Below, piece by piece: positions 13,365 through 24,560 of a stretch of DNA of 64,000 bases. Position 1 is the first letter of the stretch, and every line of letters begins with the position of its first letter. The translations under genes were made by a program, and so were the position numbers. This stretch comes from Epinephelus fuscoguttatus (lineage: Eukaryota > Chordata > Actinopteri > Perciformes > Serranidae). The stretch is from the NCBI RefSeq assembly GCF_011397635.1, contig NC_064760.1, positions 31,081,856 to 31,145,855 on the forward strand, in the 5' to 3' direction. The notes beneath the pieces are model-generated. The model was not told where the DNA came from and searched no databases. It worked only from the letters and a program-made list of their open reading frames with translations.

Positions 13365-15147
13365 ATTGTTCAGGAGATTTTTAGCGGAAGCAGAATTATC
13401 CACAGAGGTCTCTTCCTCGCCAAACCTCACCAGACCAGGTGATAAAATTTGTAAAAGCAGTTCCACATTACAAATCATGGTTTCTCCTTCACTGTCCCAC
13501 ACGTCACAGATGGACCTGCGAGCCCAGCGCCTACTAATAACAGGGTAGTAACGCACATGAACAACAAGGATACAGTTTTTTGCTACAGGTGCAAGAGCAA
13601 AAGTAATGATTGATCTGTTCTTTTTGCTTTTTTCTCTGTGAGTGCTGTAAGAGCACTTTGGATCAACTCTGTTTGTGATTAAAGTGCGGCATAAATAAAG
13701 TTCACTTGACTTGATATGAGTTCAGGTTTTTTTAAAGACATGAGTACTTGTCATGTTCCTTTTTAAAAACTCTGCTTCTGCTCTTTACTCAAGCATAATT
13801 CTGAGCCAGTAATCTTTTTACTTTACTAGCATTTGCCATTTATTTCTTCATTTCAACGACTGTAGGAGGGAGAGCACATGAGGAGCTCCTCTTCTGTAGA
13901 TGCAAAGTTGCCGGCTGCCTGAAAGAAAAAAAAGCACCACTTGTTTTGTGACTACAATATGATAATGAAAGTAAACCCCAGAAGACAAGGCAGCTTTCGG
14001 TGACAATCCCTCGACACATCTGGCCACGCTTTTAATAAGAAAATAATAATAATAATAAAAAAAAAGACAACAGTTACATGATGAAGTGCTTGCTGTGCTC
14101 CCTCAACAACACTGAGATCTCCACTAGCACATTCACATACTGTTGGTAGGTGAAGTAAATGCTGCTAGCTATTATTAGCTTTTTCATGTCTTGTGTTAAT
14201 CTTTGATTTTCGGATAAGGAAGAGAGACGTAGAAAGGAGAAGATGGAGAAAGAGTGTGAGATTTTTCTTATCTCAATTGTTTAGGCTTTCCTTTACGGTT
14301 TGATTAGCCAACCTGCTATACTTCATTTAGAACAATGTATATCGACAAGTGGAGTTTTCTCCATTAGTTTACACCCTAAACATTATATATATGTAAATGG
14401 AGAGCAATTTGCACTTTGAAAATCAAACCAATTAACCAAGTGTTTTTTACTTGAGTCATTTTTTATGGACATAATGTTACTTTTCCTTGAGTATAGAGTT
14501 CCAGTACTCCACCCAGCACTTAATTTCTGCTCACCTCTTTTCTCTGACAACTTAATATGTGCTGACCTTATTTGTGATCCAGACATTTAACTGTGACCTG
14601 AATTATCTGCAGAGGTCTCCTTCTCTCCAAAACAAACAGACCTGATGGTTATTTAAACTGGTAAAATACACACAAAAACCTCAAAACAGTTTCACGTTAC
14701 AAATAAGTGTTTCTCAAACACTGTACGGCATATTGAAAATGGGCTTCTGACCCAGTACCTGGTAATGTGTGCTCTCGTTTTTTGTCTGGTAACTTAAGAT
14801 CCAGATGTTCAGGAGGTTTTTACTGGTAGCTGAATTATCTACAGAGGTCCTGTCCTCTGTTTAACAATCAGACCCAGTGATTTAAACTCTAAATACATCA
14901 GTTTCATGTTAAAAAAAAAAAAACAGTTCTTTACCAAAGCACTTGTTGAGGAGGGAATGCAAACTACGGTGGGTGATGAAAAAGTGCAGAAACATGGTGG
15001 TGCAACATGGTGATTTCCATGGACGCTCTATAAACGTCCCATTCTAAGGTAACAAAAAGGTGATAATACACTAATCAAAACATACTTATTATATTATATT
15101 TCTGCCAATGTATCCTCTTAAATTCTACACACTGGACCTTTAATACA
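13365..15147. repeat. Composite repeat region with three related ~120-bp segments
   Basis: Segments at about 13366-13490, 14590-14715 and 14806-14915 share an order of blocks: GTTCAGGAG-TTTTTA (first and third copies), GAATTATC-ACAGAGGTC, a CAGACC block, and an AGTTTCA-GTTA block. The right end at 15124-15145 carries TCTACACACTGGACCTTTAA, the end of a very common fish MITE-like element whose opposite end (CAGTGTGTAGGATTTAG) is seen at 23761. A LINE-type tail sits at 13632-13720. Limits are approximate. Confidence 0.6.
13632..13720 (+). repeat. LINE tail (L2-like 3' end)
   Basis: AGAGCACTTTGGATCAACTC followed by GCGGCATAAATAAAGTTCA and an ACTTGACTTGA end is the typical 3' terminus of fish L2-like LINEs. 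Only the tail is present. Confidence 0.6.
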
Positions 15148-15149
15148 TT

Positions 15150-17200
15150 CCCTGGGAGTGGTTTTTGATTAAAAAAAAAACAGTAATGTGAGAGTACCTA
15201 ATTAAATATAGGTCAGAAGATGTAATTTGGTGTTTTATAAAGGATTTGTCCTTTCAAAACAATCTAAATGGAAGTTGCTACCAGCAGGAGAAGCAGTGGC
15301 ACACAGGATAGTCAGTATTCAGTATGAGAGAAGCAGTGGCCTCAGTATTCAGTGTGAATAAAGACTAGACTCAACAACTAAAGAGGACTTGACAAATCAT
15401 ACTGTAGGTTTAGGTGTCTGTTTAGCATACAAATCGTCTTGTTGGCCCCAAAAGACCAAACACTAGACGTCAAGAAAATCCTGAAATAATTAATGAAAGG
15501 TCACCTGATGTTTTATCTCGTATGTCATGCGTGCACAGCTACTGTATTATTAATCGGACAGGTTTCACACTGAAGAGGAGTGACCGAGTCTATTAAGTAG
15601 AGCAGAAGTTATAAAATGTAAAAAAGCATTAAAAAAATGTCCTGTTTGGGACAACTTTTTTGGTGGTCAGAGCCACGCCACAATCATTTTGGATTTGTTA
15701 GAAGAACAGCTGCTTTCCCATGAGGACTTTGGGATTTGTACTTCAGCCCGGAGGGGTTGAAAAAAGAATAATCCTGTGAGAAATAAGCTGCTTACTCCCT
15801 CGATGTTAACATCTTATTTTCTGTCTTTAGCCAGCCGCCACTTGAAATGGCTGGGAGGTTATTCAAGCTTTAAACCTGTGTATCCCCCAAATTGGAAAAC
15901 ATCATGGCTGGAGCACTGTCTGCAACAACACAAAAACTACGGCTAATTTTATTTTTGGTTTCGTAGCCAACGATGTGAGATAATCATCTTCAGAAAAGGC
16001 AAACTGTCATTGTGACTCAATATAAAGTCAGTCATCAACCTAAGTAAGCCACCGACTCTTTGATCTGGAATATAGCTCTTAGGGCTGAGAAAATTTGCAT
16101 GATTTTAACAGACTGTTAATCTTAGTCTCAAGATAATAACACCCAATTACCCATCTGTCTCCAATCATATCTTTATCAAACTAGCATTGACCCCTTTATC
16201 CTCAGGGATAAACTTGCACATTCTGTAATAGGCAAATTTTGTGTTGATACAATAATAATATGGATTTTACACCATATTACACTAATTCACACTCATTTAT
16301 TTTTGCCAAGTGCATGCCGAGGGGAAGAAAAACAGTATGAGCAACTTCTCTGGCCACGTAGCTCCTGTGTGCTCTGCCCTCAGGTCCATTCAGACTCTTA
16401 TTAGCGCTGTCAGCAGCAGAGAAGACTGAGAGCTCCTCTACATGGACAGGATATATAAAGGCCTAGCGGGAAGCCAAGTCTTCCTATCATATCAGGAATT
16501 TAATTTTTACCTTCCACCCAGCTATGGGATTCAAATTCCCCTAAGCTATCACACCAGCCAACCTCCTGGGAATCTGAGGCATTTCAGTGCCAATTAGAGT
16601 CTGCAATCTTTCATTCGATCAATAAGTCTCGCCTGTTATGGGATACTGAGAGAACGTAAAGAAAATGCCTTAGCGCAGTTTTTCATTTGCAGGGAAAAGC
16701 TTTTAAATGCACATGAAAATGTAAAGGTACAGGGCACCCGTGGGACTAGTTAACAGCAGGTGGATGCAGTGTGGAGAAAAACTGAGATGGTGTGAGGATA
16801 AACTCCAAGGAATGCAGCGCCATGGTGGGAGAGCATCTTTAATGGAGACTGGTGTAAATACATATCCATGCTTCTCAGTAAATACCAGCACCTCGGTTTG
16901 CATCACTGTTTCGATCCAGCCTCTAGTTTTCTTCCTGTTTCCACTCGTTATTATCGCTGTACTATTAAAACAAGCCTCTCTCCCTTCCTTTTCTCTCTAC
17001 TTCCTAAACCAGCCCAGTCTCACTCATCAAATAATGACGGTTATCAAATAAGACACCACCCTAATTTCTGTAGCCTACAATACACGAGCTATCGCCAGTA
17101 ACTGGTTAGCTTAGCATAAATCAACTCAACTAGACTTAAATCTAGAAAAAATCTGAGTCTGGCCCTCACCGATACACCCTTCCTACCCAAGGGGCAGCAC
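15150..17200. other. Intergenic, nothing recognised
   Basis: No gene and no clear repeat family was seen. A TATATAAAG string occurs at 16451-16459 but no downstream exon was found. Confidence 0.4.
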
Positions 17201-17253
17201 TAACTGAGGCATTTCAAATGCCGCTGCACGCAATTGGATAGCACGATGGCCAA

Positions 17254-17499
17254 TCAGAGCAAAAAACAAGGTGACGTATTCATTACACTAAGCCCCATTT
17301 GTTTGCGGACCAGTGGGGCTAACTGATATATTATGTTTTTGCTGTATCCTTTCAGCAAAACGGCAAAAACGTCCTTCCTGGAAACAAAGGCTTCTAGGGC
17401 AGTCTTCTGTTCCTCTCTCAAGGAAAAAGATAAGTGTAGTTGGCTTAGCGTTTCTTCCAAAGCTAAACTGAATGGACGCGGTCCTTCGGCAGCTGCCAT
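17254..17499 (-). pseudogene. Relic of a RecQ-like DNA helicase (N-terminal part)
   Basis: The minus-strand frame opens MAAAEGPRPFSLALEETL, then LREEQKTALEAFVSRKDVFA, then a glycine-containing loop and IIYQLAPLVRKQMG. This matches in order the start of RecQ/DEAD-type helicases found repeatedly in fish genomes: LR-EQ--A, KDVFAVLPTG-GKSLI-QL-PL. The ATP-binding loop here reads VLLKGYSKNIIYQ, so the G-GKS/T signature is lost. After about 70 matching residues the similarity stops and the frame ends. It reads as a dead, truncated copy, probably carried by a mobile element. Repeat B copy 2 starts about 190 bp to the right. Confidence 0.55.
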
Positions 17500-17689
17500 C
17501 TTGGCTGTTTACCTTTTGACTCCTACAACACAGCACTGTCGTCATCATGTTATGTCTGCCCAGAGCCCGCCTCTGTCAGATAGACTAATCTGATTGGTCC
17601 GATTGGTGATTCAGCAGGCTCTGCTGGTTGGGGCCAGATTCCCGTGCAGAGCTAATTCGAATTTGCTAGGGGCGGGGCATCTGGATTTC

Positions 17690-17895
17690 CAGGTTATGTA
17701 AACAGCACATTTCCTGTGAAAACAGAAGTGTATTTTGAAAAAAGACAATACATGTAACAGGCAGAACTTGACACGGCATCCAAGAACGTCAACAGCCAAC
17801 GCACCCGTGGTACCTTTCACATTGTATCTGGATGTGGAAAGTCTGTGACAAAACGTCAATATGTGACAAAGTCCGAGTGAGAATGTGTTGAAATA
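17690..17895 (+). repeat. Interspersed repeat family B, copy 2 (3' part only)
   Basis: Carries the right-hand half of family B: TTTCCTGTGAAAACAGAAGT, the CAACGCACCC block, GGATGTGGAAAGTC, CAATATGTGACAAAG and the GAGAATGTGTTGA end. The left half is missing. Confidence 0.75.
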
Positions 17896-17899
17896 AAAC

Positions 17900-18940
17900 T
17901 AAAGAAAAAATATCAAATGCAAATACAAAAACTGTATCTCAGTCCTCTACAGCTCCATTCCTGCACCTAAACATCTCTCTCCTCTTCTGTTGTCTCCATC
18001 TCCCCATCAGTCAGTCCTGCTTTTGACAGTTCAGTGAAATGTTTTGTCCCCCACCCTGAGTGCTCCAGTCTGTTTTTATCGAGTAACTGAAGTGTGAATC
18101 CATCAACCAGCTCGGTGGATCCCATGAGATCGCAAACGGATCTAATCGGTCATAACACCAGCAGCAACCCTGGAAAAGAACAGGTCAAGGGTAAAGGCCA
18201 AAACACTCCCAGATTGAGCTTCAAGGAGCTGCTGTTGTGATGGTGGTTATTTCTGCTTATTGTACACAATGTGTTTCTTAAGTGAATTAGATTAATTACT
18301 AGATAACACTATGATTAATTTTCTCTCTCTGATTTTCTCTCTATTGATTTCCTTTTCTTCAGACCTACATCTCTGTGTTCATTAGCCTTACTACTGACCT
18401 GTCTCATAGGTAATTTCATGGCTGTATTTAGTTTACTGTGGCACTTCCTACCTTTGTCAAATCAGTCTACTGACCCATAGTCTCTTTCCAGAATTACCCC
18501 CTCTCCCCGGAGCAAGTCCTGTCCCTTTTGCCTTTCTACTTGAAATTCAGATGAGTGGAGTGTCAGGAGTGGTTATCGTCTGGACCTGGGGTAGCATCTC
18601 ATTTAATTCACACGGGAGAGAGGAGAGGTGAACAGGGAATACGTTCCCCTGTCACCTTCATCCTGTCAGCTCTGATGGGCGGATGGAACTGAGAAGGAGG
18701 AAATAATGCAAATCAGAGTCCCGGTGTTCTGTGTCTTTATGTGGAGTGTCTACTTCTGTGATTAATTGTCTTGTTTAGAATGTTTATAAATGAGTCTAGC
18801 TGTGTTGTGTCATTTCTCGGCGAGCTATTGCTGCTGTTTTGCTAATTGATTTTATTTCAACCATATGCTTGATAAATTGTAAATAGAATTACATCCACTA
18901 TCAAGAGCTTTTTTGTTATCTCTTCTAAGGAGGTCATGTT
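17900..18940. other. Intergenic, nothing recognised
   Basis: No coding exon, RNA gene or repeat was recognised. Confidence 0.4.
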
Positions 18941-18954
18941 TGTTTTGTATGTTT

Positions 18955-19165
18955 TTCAGCAGGATTACAGGAGAACTACTGGCATGATATTCATGAAACT
19001 GGGTGGAAAGGTGTAGTATGGGCAAAGGAAGAACCCATTAAATTTTGAAGCAGATCCAAATCACTTGGCAGATACACAAATTATTTATTCATTTTCGTTA
19101 ACATTGCGAGATAGGGAATTTGGCCTTGGTGGAAGTCTGCGCTCTCCGAGTGCTCTTCCTCCATT
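18955..19165 (+). repeat. Common fish interspersed repeat fragment
   Basis: ATGAAACTGGGTGGAAAGG, GGCAAAGGAAGAACCCATTA, the CAGATCCAAATCACTTGGCA block and ACATTGCGAGATAGGGAATT recall a widely dispersed fish repeat. The call is from memory; no second copy is in the window. Confidence 0.5.
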
Positions 19166-20420
19166 TTGTTGTGAATTTGATAATACAAAATTAAGATTGT
19201 CGCTGTAAAGACAAACCTTTCACTACAAGGACTTCTTAACCCACACTCTGGAAAAATAATCCATTGATTCATCTTAAAAAATAAGGTAGCAATTTGCATG
19301 AATTTTTTAAGAGTAGTTCCAACTCCGACATTATTGAGTAAATCCTACGAGTCTTTTATAATCTGACAAACTCAATTAACTTAGTACAACCAACATATTT
19401 TTTCTTTGATCTCAATAAGCTTAATTAAGTTGAACCAACTTAATATTCATCCAAAAGTTGTGATGATGTTTATTGGTCAAACTATTTAATTGAAAATAAT
19501 CCAATTTATTTATTCTAATTCCATCTCATTAAAAAATGTTAAAAGTTGTCAACTGACTAAAATACTTTAATCTGACAAACATGTTTTTTTTTAATGCTAA
19601 ATGACTTCTTTAATTTAAACATTATCCACTAACTTCATGCATCTTTTTTTTTTTTGAGTGGTTGTGATGGGTTCAGCCAGACCTTTCTCCGACGTGTGTT
19701 TCTGTCAGCGGAAGTCTCGCCAACTGCATTATGACCTGTGTGTGCACACCACAAGATTTCTCCACCGAGCCCTCGCTGACAAAGCCCCAGACAATGCAGT
19801 GCCGTCACCAAACTACGTTTTTTAACTTGGAGACAACACATCACAAAGACATGGATATTCTTCCCAGTGTTGAATCAGATCTGCCTCCAGGGCCTGGGTC
19901 CAGACACAACGTGCTCCCCGTGATCCTGTGGACGCCGCCACTGTTGTTGTTGCTTGCCGGTGAGTTAGTGTTGCCAGATCTTGGGAGAGAAACAAGCAAC
20001 CAGGGCCCAAATAAGCAACTCCACTTTAAAAAACAAGTCCAAAAAACTGCAACTCACAACCACCAATAGTTGTAAGCAACTTTATAAAAAAACAAGCCCA
20101 AAGTCTCGGATAATAAGCTGACCAGGCATCCCTGCGGCTTGTTGTCCTCACATTTCTTCCGTCCTCCTGTGTGCTGACATGGGATGTTCATTGGCTGATA
20201 CTCTTTGTCAGTCGTGTCTCCAGTTTTCTAGCATGCCAGAAATCCAGTCCCAGTCGCAGACGATGGGGCGACTTGCTCGAGTCGTAGGCTTGTTCACACA
20301 TGAGGACTCGTCGTGGCAGACTATCTGCTGACTCACCTCCGACCCAAGCTGGCTCTCAAGATCCTCTGCGACGTCAAAATCACAGTGAAAATCGTGTCAT
20401 GTAAACTAGGCTTAGGACAA
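19166..20420. other. Intergenic, nothing recognised
   Basis: AT-rich. A 112-codon plus frame at 19731-20069 has no recognisable motif and no splice context. Confidence 0.4.
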
Positions 20421-20429
20421 TTTGACATA

Positions 20430-20610
20430 GTGGCCAAACAATGTTACTGCAACTTCTGGGTCCATCACGTGATGCCACTGTACCCAGAAAGACTTTTCCC
20501 CATAAACTTACACTGGAAAAGAGGCATTTGTAAATTAGTAATTAAATAACTTAAACCCCATTCAAGTTAGCGGAGCGCTAAACCGGAAGTTATCTGCTCA
20601 GCTGGCAAAG
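20430..20610 (+). repeat. Possible interspersed repeat fragment
   Basis: The ACTTCTGGGTCCATCACGTG, TTTTCCCCATAAACTTACAC and GGAGCGCTAAACCGGAAGTT blocks resemble a frequent fish repeat. From memory only. Confidence 0.35.
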
Positions 20611-23600
20611 TCTTAAGTGCGCTTGCTCTATGGACCCAATAATGTGGATGACCTGGGTAATTCAACACCCTGGAAGTCGAACATTTTCGTCGTCATGCAC
20701 CAATAAGCAACTGTCAAATGAACAGGGCATCGCCTTCAATGCTTTATCCAGTTCTCTTTACACATCCGTACTGAAGATAAGTCTGTATTTGATTGGCCTA
20801 ACCATGGCTGATGACACACTCCTCTCAGTTCAAGCTCTCTTCTGCAACCTCTGTTTCTCTCTGTGCAGCTGTTATCACAGATGCGTAGCATCATAAGTGG
20901 TACCTCCAACTGACGGTTTATGATAATTTCTGGGTTGTTACATGGGACACTCAATCAAATCATTTTTATATACGACAGACAGAAATGTCTTTTACAACAG
21001 CTGCGTTATGTTATTGGTTTTAAACACAATACAACTGATGACAGGGAGTTGGAAGCCACTCAAAGTTGGTTTGTTAAAACTGCTGGCAAGCCCAGGTTCA
21101 CCAGAGACATTGGTGAATGATTGATTACCAAAAAATTGTGAGTCAGTTTGGAAAAAAAAAAAGACTTAAGTGTGGAGTAGGAAGGACCTCCTTGGAGTGT
21201 GTTTGTGTGTGTGCATGAGGAGACAATCTACTGTACTGATGTGAGCTGTCAAAGAAAGGATTTCATCCTGCAGCAGCTGTGGGATCCAACTCATCTGCAT
21301 GGTCCAGTAGAGACCTCTCCACCCACACACACACGTGCATGCATGCGCACACATACTGGTCCTCCTTCTGCCTAAGGGATAAAGACACACCAATTAGTAT
21401 GCACCAGTTGATTTACTGAGGAACTGGAGAAAAGCCCAGTGGGAAGATGAAGGTTCAGAGGGCCGAGGCTGTGCGCCTGGCCAGGGCAAATCTTATAGAG
21501 TTTCACTGCAGTAAGAATAATTAGCCGCACAGTTGTTTCTTGGATGTGTAATGACTTTTGAGGGAATTTCAGCCACATAGCCAATTACTGGGTAATAGGC
21601 ATTAAAACTGACATAGTCACTGTTATGGCTTTTTTCCTTTGTGGCCACAATCCCTTTTTCATGGAGATGAATGAATGCAGTTGCATCAAGAAATTAGCTC
21701 TCCCTTGCTGGTTCTGCATTAAAGTGCTGAATATGTAAATTCCATGTCATGCGCATGATGCATAATCTGCACTACATGCTAGCTTTTCAGGGATTAACCT
21801 AGACAGTCTAATTTTCTCGCAGCTTTTCTCACGGTATGTGGTTTGATTGGGTTCCCATAGATCCTTGTTCTGCGAATACAGCTCTGCGTACATTTTTAAT
21901 TGATCGTCACAACATTTTACCATTTGTAAAAAATATTTTCTCTCTGCAAAGACTGCACAAGGTTGTGAGGAAGAAAAGGAATGCAAAAAAAAGATGCAAT
22001 TTCTACTGAGTTTTTTGCACTATTCTTTTTTTTCTATAGCTGACTACATTAAATAAAAAACACATGTAAATATGTGCAGCCACATTCTAGGCTGCAGTTT
22101 GACTGATAGGGATTTGTGTTAGGCTTCTGGCCAGTGTCCTGTTTAAGCAGCATATTGGCTGGCAGGTGTGCATCGGACGCGTCCTGGGAAAATATATTCT
22201 CTTATAATGGTTGTCATGTGGAAAGTAAGCTAATTTATTCCTTCTCTGGAAGCTTCTCCCGCTCCCTTGTGTTTTCTGAGCGTGTCACACCTCAAGTATG
22301 ATTTTTTCCAATACATTTTCTTTTTGTTTTTGTCTTTCTCTTTCTGTTGCCCTCATTCCATCTTTCTTTCTCTGATGCATGCTATCGGACACTTGTGAAT
22401 AATTTGCTTTCCTCCGCCCACATTTGTTATTCATCCGGCTTCCTCTTGCTTTTACCCTCTCTTACCTGATTCCTGTTCTTGGGCGTCTTATTTATATGGA
22501 AATGAATCTGTGTCCGAAACTGTGAGAATGAGTAAGTATAAGTATTGTGCACATGCACAATATGTAGATGTGTGTGAGTCTTATTGAGGGTAGCCAACTG
22601 CAAGCTCTGACTGACAAGACTATTACCTTTAACATCAAATGGTTCAAGTCAAATCCTTGGAGTGGCTTTGTCTCTGCTTGACATAGCCGCGATCAATTAT
22701 TCAAACTGGCATCATGAAATTGCACTATGCACAAAATAAAAGCACAAAAAAAAAAAAGCAAAAATGTCACTGTGTGAATAATTTATTCTCCATCACCCAT
22801 GGTATGCCATTTATACAACTTGTGCATGCTTGCGCTTGTTTGATATTTCGGCTTGTGGTGTGTTTATAGACCCAGTAAGTGGCCACCATTTAAATAGTCC
22901 AGTCTTCCAGTTGATCGATTATCTTCCCTGATAAGCCATGTGCAAAACCCACATCTCACCAGGACAAAGCAGGCAATTAATTTGCAATTGATTTTCACTT
23001 TAACAGCTCTGCAAAGTAATGGGAAAGCAGTCTGACTTGTAAAAAAAAAAAAAAGAAGGTGCCCCCATTAACAGGCTCAGAGTATTATAGCATGGTAAAC
23101 ACACACCCACATGCACCACTGTGTACAGATACTCTACACCAACCTGCTGCAGTAACTTGTGGAGCAGTTCTTTCAGTGACCACTAAATGGACTCCTTCCT
23201 TTAAAGATGCCTGTTCCTGCTTGTCACACCTGATCAGGTTGCTCCACGTTCGTGGAAACACAAGTAGTAGTAGTAGTAGTTTGGATTTGCTTTCCTGACT
23301 GCCTGAAAAAAGTGGTGCTGGTTTGTAACCTCCACATGCCTAATGAACCACTGGAAGTGTTTAACGTTGATCTACTTTAAGTCAGTGGCTACAAGCATCT
23401 AATAGTAGCACTAGTATGAATTTGTTTTGCCAGTTAAGGTCAAACTGCAGTTCTGCAGTGTGTACTTTGGGATCCTGCAAACACCAACATTTACTTGCTC
23501 AATTATATTATATCTATATTAATATTATTATAAACCAGGATTTTAAAAAGGGTTGTGCACAGGAGAGTTTTCAAGATCTACTGAGCATCACTTCCTTCTG

Positions 23601-23640
23601 AAGAACTTTTTTTTTGTTGTTGTAAAAATGCTCCTCAGTG
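20611..23640. other. Intergenic, nothing recognised
   Basis: No exon was supported. It contains only a short AGT triplet run at 23263-23280 and poly(A) runs. Confidence 0.4.
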
Positions 23641-23645
23641 ACGTT

Positions 23646-23747
23646 TTCTTAGTCAAATAGTCATATCAAGATGACTATTTCTTAGTCAAATAGTCAAATA
23701 GTCATATCAAGATGACTATTTCTTAGTCAAATAGTCATATCAAGATG
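23646..23747 (+). repeat. Tandem repeat, ~33-bp unit with internal palindrome
   Basis: Three head-to-tail units beginning TTCTTAGTCAAATAGTC, at about 23646-23678, 23679-23719 and 23720-23747. The middle unit is longer by an internal 8-bp duplication (AAATAGTC). Complete units contain TAGTCAT, a 6-base loop ATCAAG, and ATGACTA, a perfect 7-bp inverted repeat. The array abuts the MITE-like end that begins at 23751. Confidence 0.9.
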
Positions 23748-23750
23748 TCT

Positions 23751-24300
23751 TAAATGCCCAGTGTGTAGGATTTAGTGACATTTAGTTGTAAAATCAAACG
23801 TCTAGGGGAACTTCAGAGGCTGATGCAAAAATGCAAAAATGCAAAAACGTAAATGGCCCTATTTAGAGCAAGTGTTTGAATTGTCTGGACTACTGCAGAA
23901 CAACATGGCAGACTCTGTGGATGAATTCACTCTGAATGTAGATATAATGGCTCATTCAAATGTAGCGAAAATGATTTTATATACATATATATATTATAAA
24001 ACATAGATCTGAATAGCACATACCATAACCGCCACATAGTGTTCTTTTCTGAGTGCAGGCATCTTTTTTTAGATTGTTTCCAATGAGGAGAGAGCATATG
24101 CAACTGCCTGGAGAAATAGGTGATACCCAGCATCTTTTTTCAGAGCACTTTGGCTGTTTTGTGCCACTCAGGCACTTCTAGTTGAAAATCTCTGAACTTT
24201 TTTCAGAAAGGCGCTAGTGACATCACTGCCACTCCTTTAGCTACAGCATGATATCACAACCTAGACAGAGAAGGCGATTGTCCGGACATTGAATATTGCT
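23751..24300 (+). repeat. MITE-like fish repeat (left end present)
   Basis: Starts with TTAAATGCCCAGTGTGTAGG then ATTTAGTGACATTTAG, the left end of the dispersed element whose right end is seen at 15124-15145. The body includes the ACAACATGGCAGACTCTGTGG block familiar from that family. The right end was not located. Confidence 0.6.
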
Positions 24301-24329
24301 GATGAGTATTGTACTTTTATAAAGGTCCA

Positions 24330-24560
24330 ACGTTCAAGCTTCAGTTTATTGTCATTCAAACATGTTGAAAACACGAGGGAACGAAATTTGTTAACAGCAG
24401 CATACAGAATGAATAACATTTTAAGATAATTTATACATACTTTATTAATCCCACTGTGGGGAAATTCAATTTTTTCACTCTGTTGTTATTAACACACAGG
24501 TCTGAAATACACACACATGTACAAACAGATCCTATACATGCACAAAGTGGAGAGATGTCA
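24330..24560 (-). repeat. LINE-type tail sequences, reverse orientation
   Basis: CTTCAGTTTATTGTCATTCA reads in reverse as a TGACAATAAACTGAAG-type LINE tail. It is followed at 24441-24465 by TTTATTAATCCCACTGTGGG then GAAATTCAA, a second very common fish retroelement-derived phrase. Confidence 0.5.

Noticed and set aside
23646-23747. CRISPR-like repeat spacing
   Set aside because: Units are directly contiguous with no spacers, and this is a vertebrate genome.
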